A stretch of DNA of 64,000 nt from NCBI RefSeq assembly GCF_000308475.2, contig NZ_BAFT02000067.1, forward strand, positions 1 through 64,000, written 5' to 3'. The position numbers and the translations under genes are program-made. The notes beneath the pieces are model-generated. The model was not told the DNA's origin. It did no database searches and worked only from the letters and a program-made list of their open reading frames with translations. Positions 26,695 through 34,946 of the stretch are shown here, piece by piece; positions within the stretch are counted from its first letter, which is position 1, and every line of letters begins with the position of its first letter. The stretch is from Nocardia brasiliensis NBRC 14402. Its GTDB lineage: Bacteria; Actinomycetota; Actinomycetes; Mycobacteriales; Mycobacteriaceae.

Positions 26695-27204
26695 TCAGGA
26701 CAGGGTGCGCAGTTCGGCCTCGACGGCCGCGACGCGCTCGGCGTCGACACCCCACGGGTGCTCGACGCCGACCCTGCGGTCCAGATCCCACAGCACGCAG
26801 GTCTCGCCGGGCTCGGCCACCAGCGTCCAGGCCACCACGGTGCGACCGAGCTGCTGCCCCATCGAGCCGTGCGCGGGGTTCGGCGGTCCGGCGCCTTCCG
26901 GGAAATGGTGCAGAAAGCGTCCGTAGGCGCCGGCGCAGAACGCGGCATAGCGTTCGGTGCACAGGATGAATCCGTGCCACGCCTCGTCGACCGCGTGCGA
27001 GGGCATGCCGATCACCTGCCCGTCCCGCATCGCCGCTCCGCAGCAGCGCAACCACTGCCGCAAACCGGTCGCCACCAGTTCGCGTGGCTCCCACGGGCAG
27101 GTCTTGAACACGGCATCGGGCAAGTCCAGCGCGGCGACCGCGGCGCCGACCTCGGCCAGGTCGATACCGCGCTGCCGCGATCTGCGAAATCCGAAAGACA
27201 GCAC
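26695..27204 (-). CDS. Conserved GRDP-like protein
   Basis: 169 aa. The segment SHAVDEAWHGFILCTERYAA (about residue 70) carries the HxxDExWHxF signature of glycine-rich domain-containing proteins; nothing else assigns a reaction. No signal peptide or membrane segment. It is divergent from the membrane protein with a Ser/Gly/Cys tail. The ATG 27204 start lies in a region with little ribosome-site signal. Confidence 0.65.
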   Translation of the reverse strand: MLSFGFRRSRQRGIDLAEVGAAVAALDLPDAVFKTCPWEPRELVATGLRQWLRCCGAAMRDGQVIGMPSHAVDEAWHGFILCTERYAAFCAGAYGRFLHHFPEGAGPPNPAHGSMGQQLGRTVVAWTLVAEPGETCVLWDLDRRVGVEHPWGVDAERVAAVEAELRTLS

Positions 27205-27246
27205 AGTTCACTGTACGCAGCAGGCCGGGAACGTTACCGTTCATGA

Positions 27247-27654
27247 ATGAGTGTGCTCGTCGGGCTGATCGTCCTCGGGATGGTCATCTTCCTGCTGGTG
27301 ATGATCGTCGCGCTGCCGATCATCATCATCCGTGTGGTGCGCAATTCGACTCGGAATGTGCGTGTTCCACCGTTCGGCGTGCAGCGTGGCGGCGACCCGT
27401 GGCGACACCGCGGGGGATATGAGAGCTCCGATCCGTTCTGGGCCGCCGGTGCCGCCGGGTTCGCCGGTACCGATGCGGGGAGCAGTTGCGGTGGCGGGTG
27501 GGACCCCGGGCACGGCGGTCATCATCACCATCACGGGGGACATCACGACAGCGGGGGAAGCAGTTGTGGTGGGGGTAGCGGCAGCAGCTGCAGCGGCGGC
27601 AGCAGCAGTAGCTGTGGTGGTGGCAGCAGTTGCGGGGGCGGCAGCAGCTCCTGA
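27247..27654 (+). CDS. Small membrane protein with His cluster and Cys/Gly/Ser tail
   Basis: 135 aa. One strong N-terminal membrane segment (LVGLIVLGMVIFLLVMIVAL) is followed by a basic stop-transfer stretch (RVVRNSTRNVR), a linker, HHHHHGGHH (about residues 92-100), and a tail of alternating SSCGGG units with seven cysteines in the last 60 residues. The tail could bind metals or be disulfide- or lipid-modified; this is inference. It is divergent from the GRDP-like gene. Low sequence complexity weakens homology calls, but the start and membrane segment are convincing. Confidence 0.7.
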   Translation: MSVLVGLIVLGMVIFLLVMIVALPIIIIRVVRNSTRNVRVPPFGVQRGGDPWRHRGGYESSDPFWAAGAAGFAGTDAGSSCGGGWDPGHGGHHHHHGGHHDSGGSSCGGGSGSSCSGGSSSSCGGGSSCGGGSSS

Positions 27655-27759
27655 CTATTACGCGCTGAGCATAATCACGACCGTCGACTTGACCTCAATA
27701 AAGCTCGAGGTTCCAAGCTGGGCTCTGTCGAAACCGGCAGAACAGCGATGGAGGATGTC

Positions 27760-28767
27760 ATGCGGGCCGTGCAAGCAGTGGAATTCGGTGGGCCGGAAGT
27801 ACTCACGGTGCGTGAGGTGCCAGAGCCCGTCGCCGGACCCGGACAGGTGGTCGTCGAGGTGGCGGCCGCGGACGTGATGTTCCTCGACACCCGGCTGCGC
27901 AGCGGTTGGGGCGGCGACTACTTCCAGCTGGAGCCGCCCTATGTGCCCGGCGGCGCGGTGGCCGGCGTCGTGCGCGCAGTCGGCGCCGACGTGGATCCGT
28001 ACTGGGTCGGGCGGCGGGTCGCCACCGCCACCGCGGCCAGCCGGGTCGGCGGCGGTAAGCCGATCGGCGGGTATGCCGAAAAGGCGCTGGCCAACGTCGA
28101 TTCGCTCACCGCGGTGCCCGAGGGCTCGAGTTACGCGCAAGCCGTCGCGCTCACCCACGACGGCAGGACCGCGCTCGCGGTGTTCGATCGCGCCGCCGTC
28201 CGGCCGGGCGAATGGGTGCTGATCACCGCTGCCGCGGGCGGGCTCGGCACGTTGCTGATCCAGCTGGCCCGGGCCGCGGGCGCGCACGTGATCGCCGCCG
28301 CGCGCGGCCGCACCAAACTCGAACTGGCGCAACGGCTCGGCGCCGAAGTAGTGGTCGACTATTCCGAATCCGGCTGGGCAGCCGCCGCCCGCGCGGCCAC
28401 CGGTGGCACCGGCGTTCAGGTCGTCATGGACGGCGCGGGTGGCGCGCTGGGGGAGGCCGCGCTCACGGCCGTCGCCGCGCACGGCCGGTTCCTCGGATAC
28501 GGGGGTTCCGCAGGCGGATTCGCGGTCCCCGACGCCGATGTTGTGGCGGCGCACGAGATCACCGTGTACGGCTTGTTCGATCTGACCAACAGCGACACCG
28601 ACTGGCAGGAACTAGCCGAACGTTCGCTCGCCGAGGCAGCGGCCGGACGGCTGGAAGTGGTGATCGGACAAACGTTTTCGCTCGACGAGGCCGACCGCGC
28701 ACACGCCGCCATCGAATCGCGGACCGCACTCGGGCGCACGCTGCTGACCATCGAATCCACTGTCTGA
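27760..28767 (+). CDS. Zinc-binding-type/quinone oxidoreductase (MDR family)
   Basis: 335 aa. MDR fold: GroES-like N-terminus (MRAVQAVEFGGPEVLTVREV), then a Rossmann segment LITAAAGGLGTLLIQLARAA for NADPH. No catalytic-zinc cysteine pair is evident, as in the QOR branch. ATG 27760 is set by GGAGG five bases upstream; ATG 27748 would overlap that site. Confidence 0.85.
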   Translation: MRAVQAVEFGGPEVLTVREVPEPVAGPGQVVVEVAAADVMFLDTRLRSGWGGDYFQLEPPYVPGGAVAGVVRAVGADVDPYWVGRRVATATAASRVGGGKPIGGYAEKALANVDSLTAVPEGSSYAQAVALTHDGRTALAVFDRAAVRPGEWVLITAAAGGLGTLLIQLARAAGAHVIAAARGRTKLELAQRLGAEVVVDYSESGWAAAARAATGGTGVQVVMDGAGGALGEAALTAVAAHGRFLGYGGSAGGFAVPDADVVAAHEITVYGLFDLTNSDTDWQELAERSLAEAAAGRLEVVIGQTFSLDEADRAHAAIESRTALGRTLLTIESTV

Positions 28768-28823
28768 GACCGGTCGGTTCGACGGTCTGGCGGGCACCCT
28801 GGCTCGGCGCTAGGGTGCCCTGC

Positions 28824-29021
28824 GTGGAGACTCTGATCGTTGTGGGTGTGGTCGTGCTCGTACTCGCCGTCGTGGTCGCTGTCGTGCAAATAGCCAGCAG
28901 ACCCCCGTCCGACGGGAACCGTTGGGAGCGGGACGATCCCGACGAGTACGAAGCCGAATGGGACGACCGGCCAGAGGGCTACGCCGAGGACGACGACTAC
29001 GACGATTACCGCCGCGACTGA
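28824..29021 (+). CDS. Small single-pass membrane protein with acidic tail
   Basis: 65 aa. An N-terminal hydrophobic helix (LIVVGVVVLVLAVVVAVVQI) is followed by a hydrophilic tail very rich in Asp, Glu, Tyr and Arg (about 38 residues). Function unknown. GTG 28824 is the only start that keeps the helix intact. It lies 6 bp from the 3' end of the convergent Ddn-like gene. Confidence 0.6.
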   Translation: METLIVVGVVVLVLAVVVAVVQIASRPPSDGNRWERDDPDEYEAEWDDRPEGYAEDDDYDDYRRD

Positions 29022-29027
29022 CCGCGT

Positions 29028-29459
29028 TCAGCCGACAGGCGTCAGCACCACCACAGCAATAGGCCGCTTCGTCTGCTTCTGGTATTCGGTGTAGCGACCC
29101 TGGTTCACCTTGTCCACGAGGGCGAACCGGCGCGCATACTCCGAATCCTCGGGATATGTGGCCCGCGCCGTCACCCGCGTGGTGCGTCGCCCGACCTGAA
29201 TCTCGCACTCCGGCCGCGCTTTCAGATTCGCCAGCCAGCCCGGCGGGCGCGGCGATCCGCCATTGGATGCCGTGATCAGATAATCCGCACCATCCCGCGC
29301 ATAGGTCAGCGCCGACGTCCGCGCCTGCCCCGTCTTGCGCCCCACCGTGCGCAGCAGCAAAGTCGGATTCCCGAACAAGATCCGGTGGCCGACCAGCCCG
29401 CCACTGTTCTCATACACCCACTGGTGCACCTTCAGCACATTCGCGAACACACCGGCCAT
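29028..29459 (-). CDS. Ddn-family deazaflavin (F420)-dependent oxidoreductase
   Basis: 143 aa. Matches the nitroreductase/Ddn family: TLLLRTVGRKTGQARTSAL, then YLITASNGGSPRPPGWLANL, the segment lining the F420 pocket. Family members reduce quinones or nitroimidazoles with F420H2. The start at 29459 has GGAGGG 7 bases upstream. Confidence 0.9.
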   Translation of the reverse strand: MAGVFANVLKVHQWVYENSGGLVGHRILFGNPTLLLRTVGRKTGQARTSALTYARDGADYLITASNGGSPRPPGWLANLKARPECEIQVGRRTTRVTARATYPEDSEYARRFALVDKVNQGRYTEYQKQTKRPIAVVVLTPVG

Positions 29460-29693
29460 GGTCCAACCCTCCATACGGTCGCAGGACACCCCACCCTAAC
29501 CGCCACCCCAGGTCACACCTACCACCGCGCCGCGCGGATGTGGCTACTCCCTACCGTCACGCTCGCACCGCTCGCCAGCGGTGGCTCGGTTACCGCGTCT
29601 TGTCGGGCTACTTCTTGATCTGGTCCAGGGATACACAGCCGTGGAGGCCGAGGACAACCGGCCATTACCGACCCTGCCCCGGCAGTCTCGCGA

Positions 29694-30247
29694 TCATGCA
29701 GTCGGACCTACTCCGCGCGTGACACTCGCTACGTTCGGCGCTGTCACCGAGTAGGCCCCCCGTGACGGTGCCAGCGCTCCAGGCTTCGAAAAGTGCAAGC
29801 TGGACAGAAGCAGGCTCTGCTCGACGTCGAACCATTCGAAGGTAGTGACCAGGCGGAGGCCGAGACGGCGCGCGAGTTTGAGCGAGCGCTCATTGTCCGA
29901 CTGGGCTGATATGAAGACCCGTTGATCATCGAGTTCATCGGCGGCAACGCCCAACGCGGCCTCGAAGCCAGTCCCGCGCCCCATGCGTGATGTCGTACCG
30001 AATAGCCCAATTCCAGTGCTCCGCCGTCGTCTCTGGCGTGACCGGGGTAGTCGGCCGGGCGACGTTTGAACTCGAAGGTTCTGAGGAGGTCGTCGGTGGC
30101 CTTGTCGGCGATGATGATGTGGCCGGGTGAGGTTGTTGCGTTGGCGGGGCAGTCGATCGCGTCGTCACTTATTGCGCCGCTCAGCATCACGGAATCCGAG
30201 CCCGTCCTGGTGAGTCGCTGAGCAAGCAATGAAACATCGAGCACCAC
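29694..30247 (-). pseudogene. Frameshifted GNAT acetyltransferase
   Basis: The first part (30247 to about 29985) encodes a GNAT N-terminus reaching LELGYSVRHHAWG. The matching continuation, RGTGFEAALGVAADELDD then NERSLKLARRLGLRLV, lies in another frame from about 29984 down. Together they give a normal GNAT acetyl-CoA-binding core and C-terminus. A single-base indel near 29980-29990 explains it. Either a true pseudogene or a sequencing error. Confidence 0.65.
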
Positions 30248-30370
30248 GGCGACGCTGAGCCCGCGCCGCTGTGGTCGCGTGCGCCGCGGCGTACATTCAT
30301 CCTCGTGTCGTATGTTGTGTAGCTATCAAGATCTGCGACGTGTCGGGGGATGATCGGAGGGTCCGGGGCA

Positions 30371-30685
30371 GTGGCGGGAAACGAGCCCGTGTTCGCGCTG
30401 GTGCCCGACGGCGTGCAAGACGCAGGCCGCTACGTGCAGCAGACCGCGGCGAACCTGATTTCCGGACTGCGTACCGGTTCGGCCGAGGTCGACGGCTTGA
30501 TGTCGAGCTGGCGCGGCACCGCGGCTACCGCCTACGCCGCCGCTTGGGACGACACCCATCGCGCCGCCCTGGCCGTGTTCGAAGCGCCGGCCGATATGGC
30601 CGAGTTGCTCGGCATGGTGGTCGACCGCAGCCAGGCCACCGATATCGCCACCAGCGCAACCATCAGTTCTCTCGACCTACCGTGA
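30371..30685 (+). CDS. WXG100-family ESX protein
   Basis: 104 aa, helical, with the WXG turn present as SSWRGTA (about residue 45) between two helices, and no signal peptide. It is the first gene of a cluster with a second WXG100 gene and an ADP-ribosyltransferase toxin, so it is the likely chaperone or co-secretion partner for ESX/type VII export. GTG 30371 is chosen for GGAGGG nine bases upstream; ATG 30350 is an alternative. Confidence 0.8.
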   Translation: MAGNEPVFALVPDGVQDAGRYVQQTAANLISGLRTGSAEVDGLMSSWRGTAATAYAAAWDDTHRAALAVFEAPADMAELLGMVVDRSQATDIATSATISSLDLP

Positions 30686-30710
30686 CACTCGAAACTCACA
30701 GGGGGACAAC

Positions 30711-31024
30711 ATGACCGATCAGTACCGTGTCGATCTGGCACACCTCGACGCCGTCACGGCCAAGTTGGGGGGCTTGAACACGTTCGTGGCGGAGTCGTTG
30801 CGGGAGGTCACCGAGCGCATCGCGACCGTGCAGCAGAACTGGTCAGGGGAGGCGGCCGACGCGCAGGCTGCCGCGCAACCGAGTGGGATGCCGCGGCGGT
30901 CAAGATCCACGAAGGTTTGGACGGAATGAAGCGCGCCGCTGCGGCGGCCCGCGCCTCCTACAACGACGCCACCGCTGCGAATCTGTCCGCGCTCGGCCGG
31001 TCAGGCGGGCAGGCCGGTCGGTGA
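30711..31024 (+). pseudogene. Second WXG100 protein, interrupted by a frameshift
   Basis: From ATG 30711 the reading gives a WXG100 N-terminal helix and turn (VQQNWSGEAADAQAAAQ). The expected second helix then appears in another frame from about 30884: EWDAAAVKIHEGLDGMKRAA, ending LGRSGGQAGR with a stop at 31022-31024. The original frame stops at 30929. One base appears missing near 30880. No slippery heptamer is visible, so programmed frameshifting is less likely than mutation or sequencing error. The stop overlaps the toxin start (GTGA). Confidence 0.75.
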
Positions 31025-32511
31025 CCGGGTTCGTGCTCGACGTCGACACCGCCGTCTACTACGACACCGCCACCAAAATCGCCGCGGGTGCGTCAGCCTG
31101 GTGGTCGGCGATCGACGCCCGCTGGCCGGAAATGGCCAAGGCCACCGACATGGCGGGCAGCTACTCCGACGGCAAGGAATGGGGCAAGAGCTACGACACC
31201 CGCGCCGCCGACGTGCTGAAAATGGTCACCCACGTTGCCAGCGCCGCTCACGCCTACGCCGTGGTGCTCAACAACATGGGTTACGAGCGCGCGCTGGCCG
31301 AGCACGGCGCGACCATCGACGCCGGGCCGGCGCCGGTCAAGCCTCCAGCTCCGATGTACCCGGTGCTGAACTGCCGGGTGCCACTACCGAGCGCGGGCGG
31401 ACCAGGCCAGGGCTTGATCGATGAGGGTTTGGGTCTGGTGGAGAAGATCGGGCTAACCGTGCCCGACGGCAACGCCACCACCATTTCCAACGCCGCGATC
31501 ACCTGGGACGCTGCCCGCACCGCCGACGGAGCGGCAGGGTTCCCGGCGATCCTGGAGGCGGCTGCGGTCGCGTTCGCAGATCTGGTCGCGCCGGAGGTCG
31601 AGTACATCGATGAGGATCTGCGCGCCCTGAAGGCTGCCGCCGAGGCGGCGCTGACTGCGATGGGCGAGCTTGCCCAGTCCTGCCGAGACCACCGGGCCGC
31701 CCTCGATGAGTTGCGGGATCTACTCAAACAGCAGCTCGAGATGGTGCGCGACGCCCTGATTCAAGAGCTGGCGATCACCGCGGCAATCTCGGTCGCCTCG
31801 AGCTTCATCACCTTCGGGGCCGGGGCCGCTATCGGGCTGGCCGGGGCCGCGGCCATCTGTGCCCGCTACGCGCGCCCGATGCGCGCGATTATCGAGGCGT
31901 GGCAGACCCGCCGCCGGATTGCCGCCGGGGTGAAGTTCGAGCAGGATCTTGCCCGTCACGTCCGCGAATGCGAACGCCTCGAAGACCTCGGACCTGCGGG
32001 ACGCCTGAAACCCAAGGCCGACCCACCGCCGAAGGTGATCAACGATGCCGACCGCGCCGCGCTCAAGGACTACACCGGGCGAGGCTTCGAGGATCTGAAC
32101 GAGGGTTTGCGCGCGGGCAACCTCACCCCTGAGCAGGCCGCGAGGGCACGTGACCTCAATGCCGCCCTCGACAAGCTTCCCAATCATGAGGGGCTGGTGA
32201 CCCGGCGGACCAACCTTCCCGACGACGTGCTGGCTCGCTACCAGCCCGCCGCACCAGGGCAGCCCGCGACCGTTGTGGAGGAAAGCCAATTCCTCTCCAC
32301 CTCGCGCAACAACCCGAACCCGTTCCCCGGTGACGTAGAGATGCAGATCATTTCCAAAACCGGAAAGGACGTACAGGAATTCAGTGCCGCTGGTCGCCCG
32401 CATATCGAGCAAGAGGTGCTGTTTCGCTCGGATACCAAATTCGAAGTGGTCGACCGATTCCCGGACCCGAACAACCCCGCGCGTACCATCATTCAAATGA
32501 GGGAAGTCTAG
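31021..32511 (+). CDS. ESX-type polymorphic toxin with ADP-ribosyltransferase domain
   Basis: 496 aa. Residues about 1-110 are a helical WXG/ESX-like export domain. Residues about 155-240 are a helical region. Around 245-275 is a hydrophobic Ala/Gly-rich segment. From about 337 a R-S-E class ADP-ribosyltransferase domain follows: Arg395/396 (VTRRTNL), Ser-Thr-Ser at 426-428 (QFLSTSRN), and the biglutamate Glu463-Gln-Glu465. It would transfer ADP-ribose from NAD+ to a target, possibly arginine given the ExE form. GTG 31021 overlaps the stop of the frameshifted WXG100 gene; a candidate immunity gene follows 8 bp downstream. Confidence 0.85.
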   Translation: MTGFVLDVDTAVYYDTATKIAAGASAWWSAIDARWPEMAKATDMAGSYSDGKEWGKSYDTRAADVLKMVTHVASAAHAYAVVLNNMGYERALAEHGATIDAGPAPVKPPAPMYPVLNCRVPLPSAGGPGQGLIDEGLGLVEKIGLTVPDGNATTISNAAITWDAARTADGAAGFPAILEAAAVAFADLVAPEVEYIDEDLRALKAAAEAALTAMGELAQSCRDHRAALDELRDLLKQQLEMVRDALIQELAITAAISVASSFITFGAGAAIGLAGAAAICARYARPMRAIIEAWQTRRRIAAGVKFEQDLARHVRECERLEDLGPAGRLKPKADPPPKVINDADRAALKDYTGRGFEDLNEGLRAGNLTPEQAARARDLNAALDKLPNHEGLVTRRTNLPDDVLARYQPAAPGQPATVVEESQFLSTSRNNPNPFPGDVEMQIISKTGKDVQEFSAAGRPHIEQEVLFRSDTKFEVVDRFPDPNNPARTIIQMREV

Positions 32512-32519
32512 GAGCCGTT

Positions 32520-32750
32520 ATGTCCGAAAGAATTGCCGGAAAAACCTTCACCAACCGCGAAGAGCTCGGCCTACCACCGGCGAGCGACGAAGAAATAGCC
32601 GACGCCAAGGCCCAGTTCGCCGCCTTCAACCGCGAAGCCGACGCCCGCCGCGCTGCCGGGACCGCCGACCACATCGAAGAACCCTCCCGTCGGTTCTGGG
32701 ACGATACCACCGGCACCGAGTACGAGGACCGGTCCGCGGGTCCCCGATGA
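32520..32750 (+). CDS. Small protein downstream of toxin, candidate immunity factor
   Basis: 76 aa, acidic, no membrane segment, not recognised. It starts at ATG 32520 with TAGGAG, 8 bp after the toxin stop, so the two are co-transcribed. A small ORF directly after a polymorphic toxin is usually its immunity gene. The family is unknown, and it is short for a steric inhibitor. Confidence 0.6.
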   Translation: MSERIAGKTFTNREELGLPPASDEEIADAKAQFAAFNREADARRAAGTADHIEEPSRRFWDDTTGTEYEDRSAGPR

Positions 32751-33228
32751 ACGAGACAACCCCCAGCGCCCCGGCCTAGACCGAACACACCGGGCGGGCC
32801 GCCTTTGAACGCCGATCGGATGGGTACGGCGCCCGGGGTTCGCTGGTGGAACTCGGCTTCGGCACCACCGCCGGTTCCTCGGGTCAGCCGGTCTCAGTTG
32901 CCGGCATCGGTGTCGCGGGTGCATCGAAACTCCCCGCCGTCGATCGTCTCGGCCACGACGCGCACGGCTATCTCGCCGAGGCCGGGACGCATGCCGACCT
33001 CGAGGACATCGCTGCCGTGCTGGGCATCCTTCGACTACCCCGAGGCGGCTACCGGTGCGGACTCGTGTGCGTCGCTGAAACCTCTGCCGAGAGCGTGGGG
33101 TCCTGCACAACCTCTCGGGACAGACCGGTACGGCCGATCGATACCTCGCAGAGAACGCGGGTCGAAGTGGTGTCCGCCCCACCCGAGCCGGTAGCATCCC
33201 CGAAGCTGCGGTACCTACCCGCAGCCCG
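32751..33228 (+). other. 478-bp stretch without a supported gene
   Basis: Several frames stay open, but none has a start with a ribosome site and a recognisable product. One frame from about 32780 reads as plausible protein (ELGFGTTAGSSGQPVSVAGI, then ADLEDIAAVLGIL) and then degenerates, which may be a decayed gene next to the toxin. The tRNA promoter must lie at its right end. Confidence 0.4.
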
Positions 33229-33302
33229 GGGGCGGTAGCTCAGTCGGTTAGAGCCGTGGACTCATAATCCATTGGTCGTGGGTTCGAGCCCCACCCGCCC
33301 CA
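33229..33302 (+). tRNA. tRNA with anticodon CAU (elongator Met, or Ile2)
   Basis: 74 nt. Acceptor GGGGCGG / CCGCCCC, D arm GCTC..GAGC, anticodon stem GTGGA/TCCAT with loop CTCATAA (CAT at 33263-33265), T arm GTGGG TTCGAGC CCCAC, discriminator A, no encoded CCA. CAU anticodons are shared by elongator tRNA-Met and lysidine-modified tRNA-Ile2; sequence alone does not settle which. The 3' part from 33261 is the left copy of the attachment repeat of an integrated element. Confidence 0.93.
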
Positions 33303-33311
33303 CAAACCCCC
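33261..33311 (+). repeat. attL: 51-bp direct repeat in the 3' half of the tRNA
   Basis: Identical over 51 bases to 39590-39640, offset 6329 bp. It runs from the anticodon loop through the acceptor stem to ACAAACCCCC. The base before and the base after both differ, so the limits are exact. This is the core duplicated on integration of the downstream element. Confidence 0.95.
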
Positions 33312-33337
33312 TCTGAACAGGGGGTTTTATTTTTTCT
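33306..33337 (+). terminator. Intrinsic terminator after the tRNA
   Basis: ACCCCCT / AGGGGGT stem with a 6-nt loop, then TTTTATTTTTT. The left stem arm belongs to the 51-bp repeat and the right arm to the element, so the element supplies a new terminator for the tRNA it occupies. Confidence 0.88.
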
Positions 33338-33372
33338 GGAGAGGTTTCGATCTAGAACAGCGCTCTTCGACG

Positions 33373-33383
33373 AATAGATTATG
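33373..33383 (+). repeat. AATAGATTATG direct repeat, left copy
   Basis: The same 11 bases recur at 39518-39528, and in both places GAC plus one variable base precedes them. The left copy begins 61 bases after attL ends; the right copy ends 61 bases before attR begins. A candidate recombinase arm or excisionase site. It overlaps the integrase start codon. Confidence 0.45.
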
Positions 33384-34322
33384 GGCGTACCATCGGGGCA
33401 TGGGACCGCTTCGTTAGCCGACATCCGGGAGCTGAAGGACGACTTCGCCACCGAACTGCGGCGGAAGAACCGAGCCAAGAAGACCATCGATGTCTACCTC
33501 GTGCACATCGGGTACTTCGCCGAGTACCTTATCTCGGAAGCGTTGCCCACTGAGGCGCCGGAGATCACCCGTGACCACATCGGCGGATGCATCGAAACCC
33601 TACTGTCCCGAACCAACCGCCGCACCGGCGAGCCACTGTCGCCGCAATACGCACGCAGCCAGTACCGGAGTCTCCAGCAGTTCTTCAAATACCTGACGGC
33701 GGAGGAGATCATCGTCTCCGACCCGTTCGACAAGATGAGCCTGCCGGACAAGCTCGTGCCGGTGCCTAGCATCGAGTCGTTGAAGACTCTGCTCGACGGC
33801 TGTTCGGGAACCGATTTCGAGTCGCGGCGAGACAACGCGATCATCCGGCTGTTCGCCGATACCGGTTGCCGCTGTGGAGAAGTCGCGAACCTCGAGGTCG
33901 ATGATCTGGATTTCGAAGAGGACACAGTGTTGGTCATCGGGAAGGGAGGCAGGCCGCGGTCGTCTCCGTTCGGAGACAAGACCAGGATCGCTCTGCGCCG
34001 ATACCTACGCACCCGCAGCCAGCACACGTTCGCCAAGAAGAGCGAACGGCTCTGGCTCGGCCGGCAAGGGCCGATGACCGATCACGGTATCCGGCAGATG
34101 CTCGAACGCCGCGCGCAGGCGGTTGGAATCGAGCACATCCATCCGCACATGCTCCGACATTGGTTTGCCCACAACTGGCTCGCCAACGGCGGCCAGGAGC
34201 AAGACCTGATGATGCTGGCGGGGTGGCGATCGCGGCAGATGCTCGACCGCTACGGCAAATCAGTGGCCGACGAACGAGCGAAGTCAGCTCACCGTCGGGC
34301 ACGGCTCGGCGACAAGCTGTAG
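33381..34322 (+). CDS. Tyrosine recombinase (integrase) of the tRNA-borne element
   Basis: 313 aa. An N-terminal SAM-like core-binding domain (KKTIDVYLVHIGYFAEYLIS, residues about 30-110) is followed by the catalytic domain: Arg in DTGCRCGEV (about 158), HxxR in HPHMLRHWFAH (about 255), the LAGWRS position where the second His is Trp, and the nucleophile Tyr in DRYGKS (about 292). Phage/XerD-type enzyme, and the obvious enzyme for recombination at the 51-bp att sites. No ribosome site precedes ATG 33381, so it may be leaderless. Confidence 0.92.
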   Translation: MGVPSGHGTASLADIRELKDDFATELRRKNRAKKTIDVYLVHIGYFAEYLISEALPTEAPEITRDHIGGCIETLLSRTNRRTGEPLSPQYARSQYRSLQQFFKYLTAEEIIVSDPFDKMSLPDKLVPVPSIESLKTLLDGCSGTDFESRRDNAIIRLFADTGCRCGEVANLEVDDLDFEEDTVLVIGKGGRPRSSPFGDKTRIALRRYLRTRSQHTFAKKSERLWLGRQGPMTDHGIRQMLERRAQAVGIEHIHPHMLRHWFAHNWLANGGQEQDLMMLAGWRSRQMLDRYGKSVADERAKSAHRRARLGDKL

Positions 34323-34382
34323 CCCGCGTCCAAGCGGGTCGGCTCGAGCGCATGGTGCCGCTTGGCCTGTAGCGTCGTCGCC

Positions 34383-34946
34383 GTGGGTGGAAATCGACTC
34401 GTTCTTGAGGCTCAGGCGCTGGCGCAAAAGCTCCTGGCAGATCAGTTACCTAAACGTTGGAAGCACGTCTCTGGTGTGGCTCGGCAGGGAGCGGCGATTG
34501 CGCCGGCGTTCGGCACCGACGGTGACACTCTTGTCGCAGCGTGCTGGCTCCATGACATCGGCTATGCGCCGGATATCGCGACGACGGGCTTCCATCCGCT
34601 CGACGGTGCCGAGTATCTGACCGAGAAAGGGTGGGATCCACGGATCTGCGCCCTGGTCGCTCGGCATTCGTGCGCGATCCGAGAGGCACGGCTTCGGTCG
34701 CTGGAGGCGGAACTTGCGCAGTTCCCGGACGAGGAGTCGCCTCTACGAGATGCCCTCTGGTACTGCGATATGACGACCGATCCGCGCGGGAAGGAACTGC
34801 CGGTCGATGCACGCCTGTCCGAGATCCTCGCTCGATACGGCGAGGGGAGTGTGGTGTTCGCATTCATTCAGGAAGCACGACCGGAGCTTCTTGCCGCGGT
34901 CGAGCGAACTGAGGTTCTGACTGGCCGCTGCGTTCAACCGATGTAG
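34383..34946 (+). CDS. HD-domain phosphohydrolase
   Basis: 187 aa. HD signature: His in WKHVSGVARQ, paired HD in ACWLHDIGYAPD, then LVARHSCAI and WYCDMTTDP for the remaining metal ligands. These are metal-dependent phosphohydrolases, often acting on nucleotides. It overlaps the convergent Nudix gene by 13 bp at the 3' ends. GTG 34383 start, weak ribosome site. The substrate is not visible; the adjacent Nudix gene suggests a nucleotide-handling pair. Confidence 0.82.
   Translation: MGGNRLVLEAQALAQKLLADQLPKRWKHVSGVARQGAAIAPAFGTDGDTLVAACWLHDIGYAPDIATTGFHPLDGAEYLTEKGWDPRICALVARHSCAIREARLRSLEAELAQFPDEESPLRDALWYCDMTTDPRGKELPVDARLSEILARYGEGSVVFAFIQEARPELLAAVERTEVLTGRCVQPM

Noticed and set aside
33369..33383. 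AATAGATTATG as a promoter -10 for the integrase
   Set aside because: Kept as a repeat instead: it overlaps the start codon, which leaves no room for a transcript start unless translation begins downstream.
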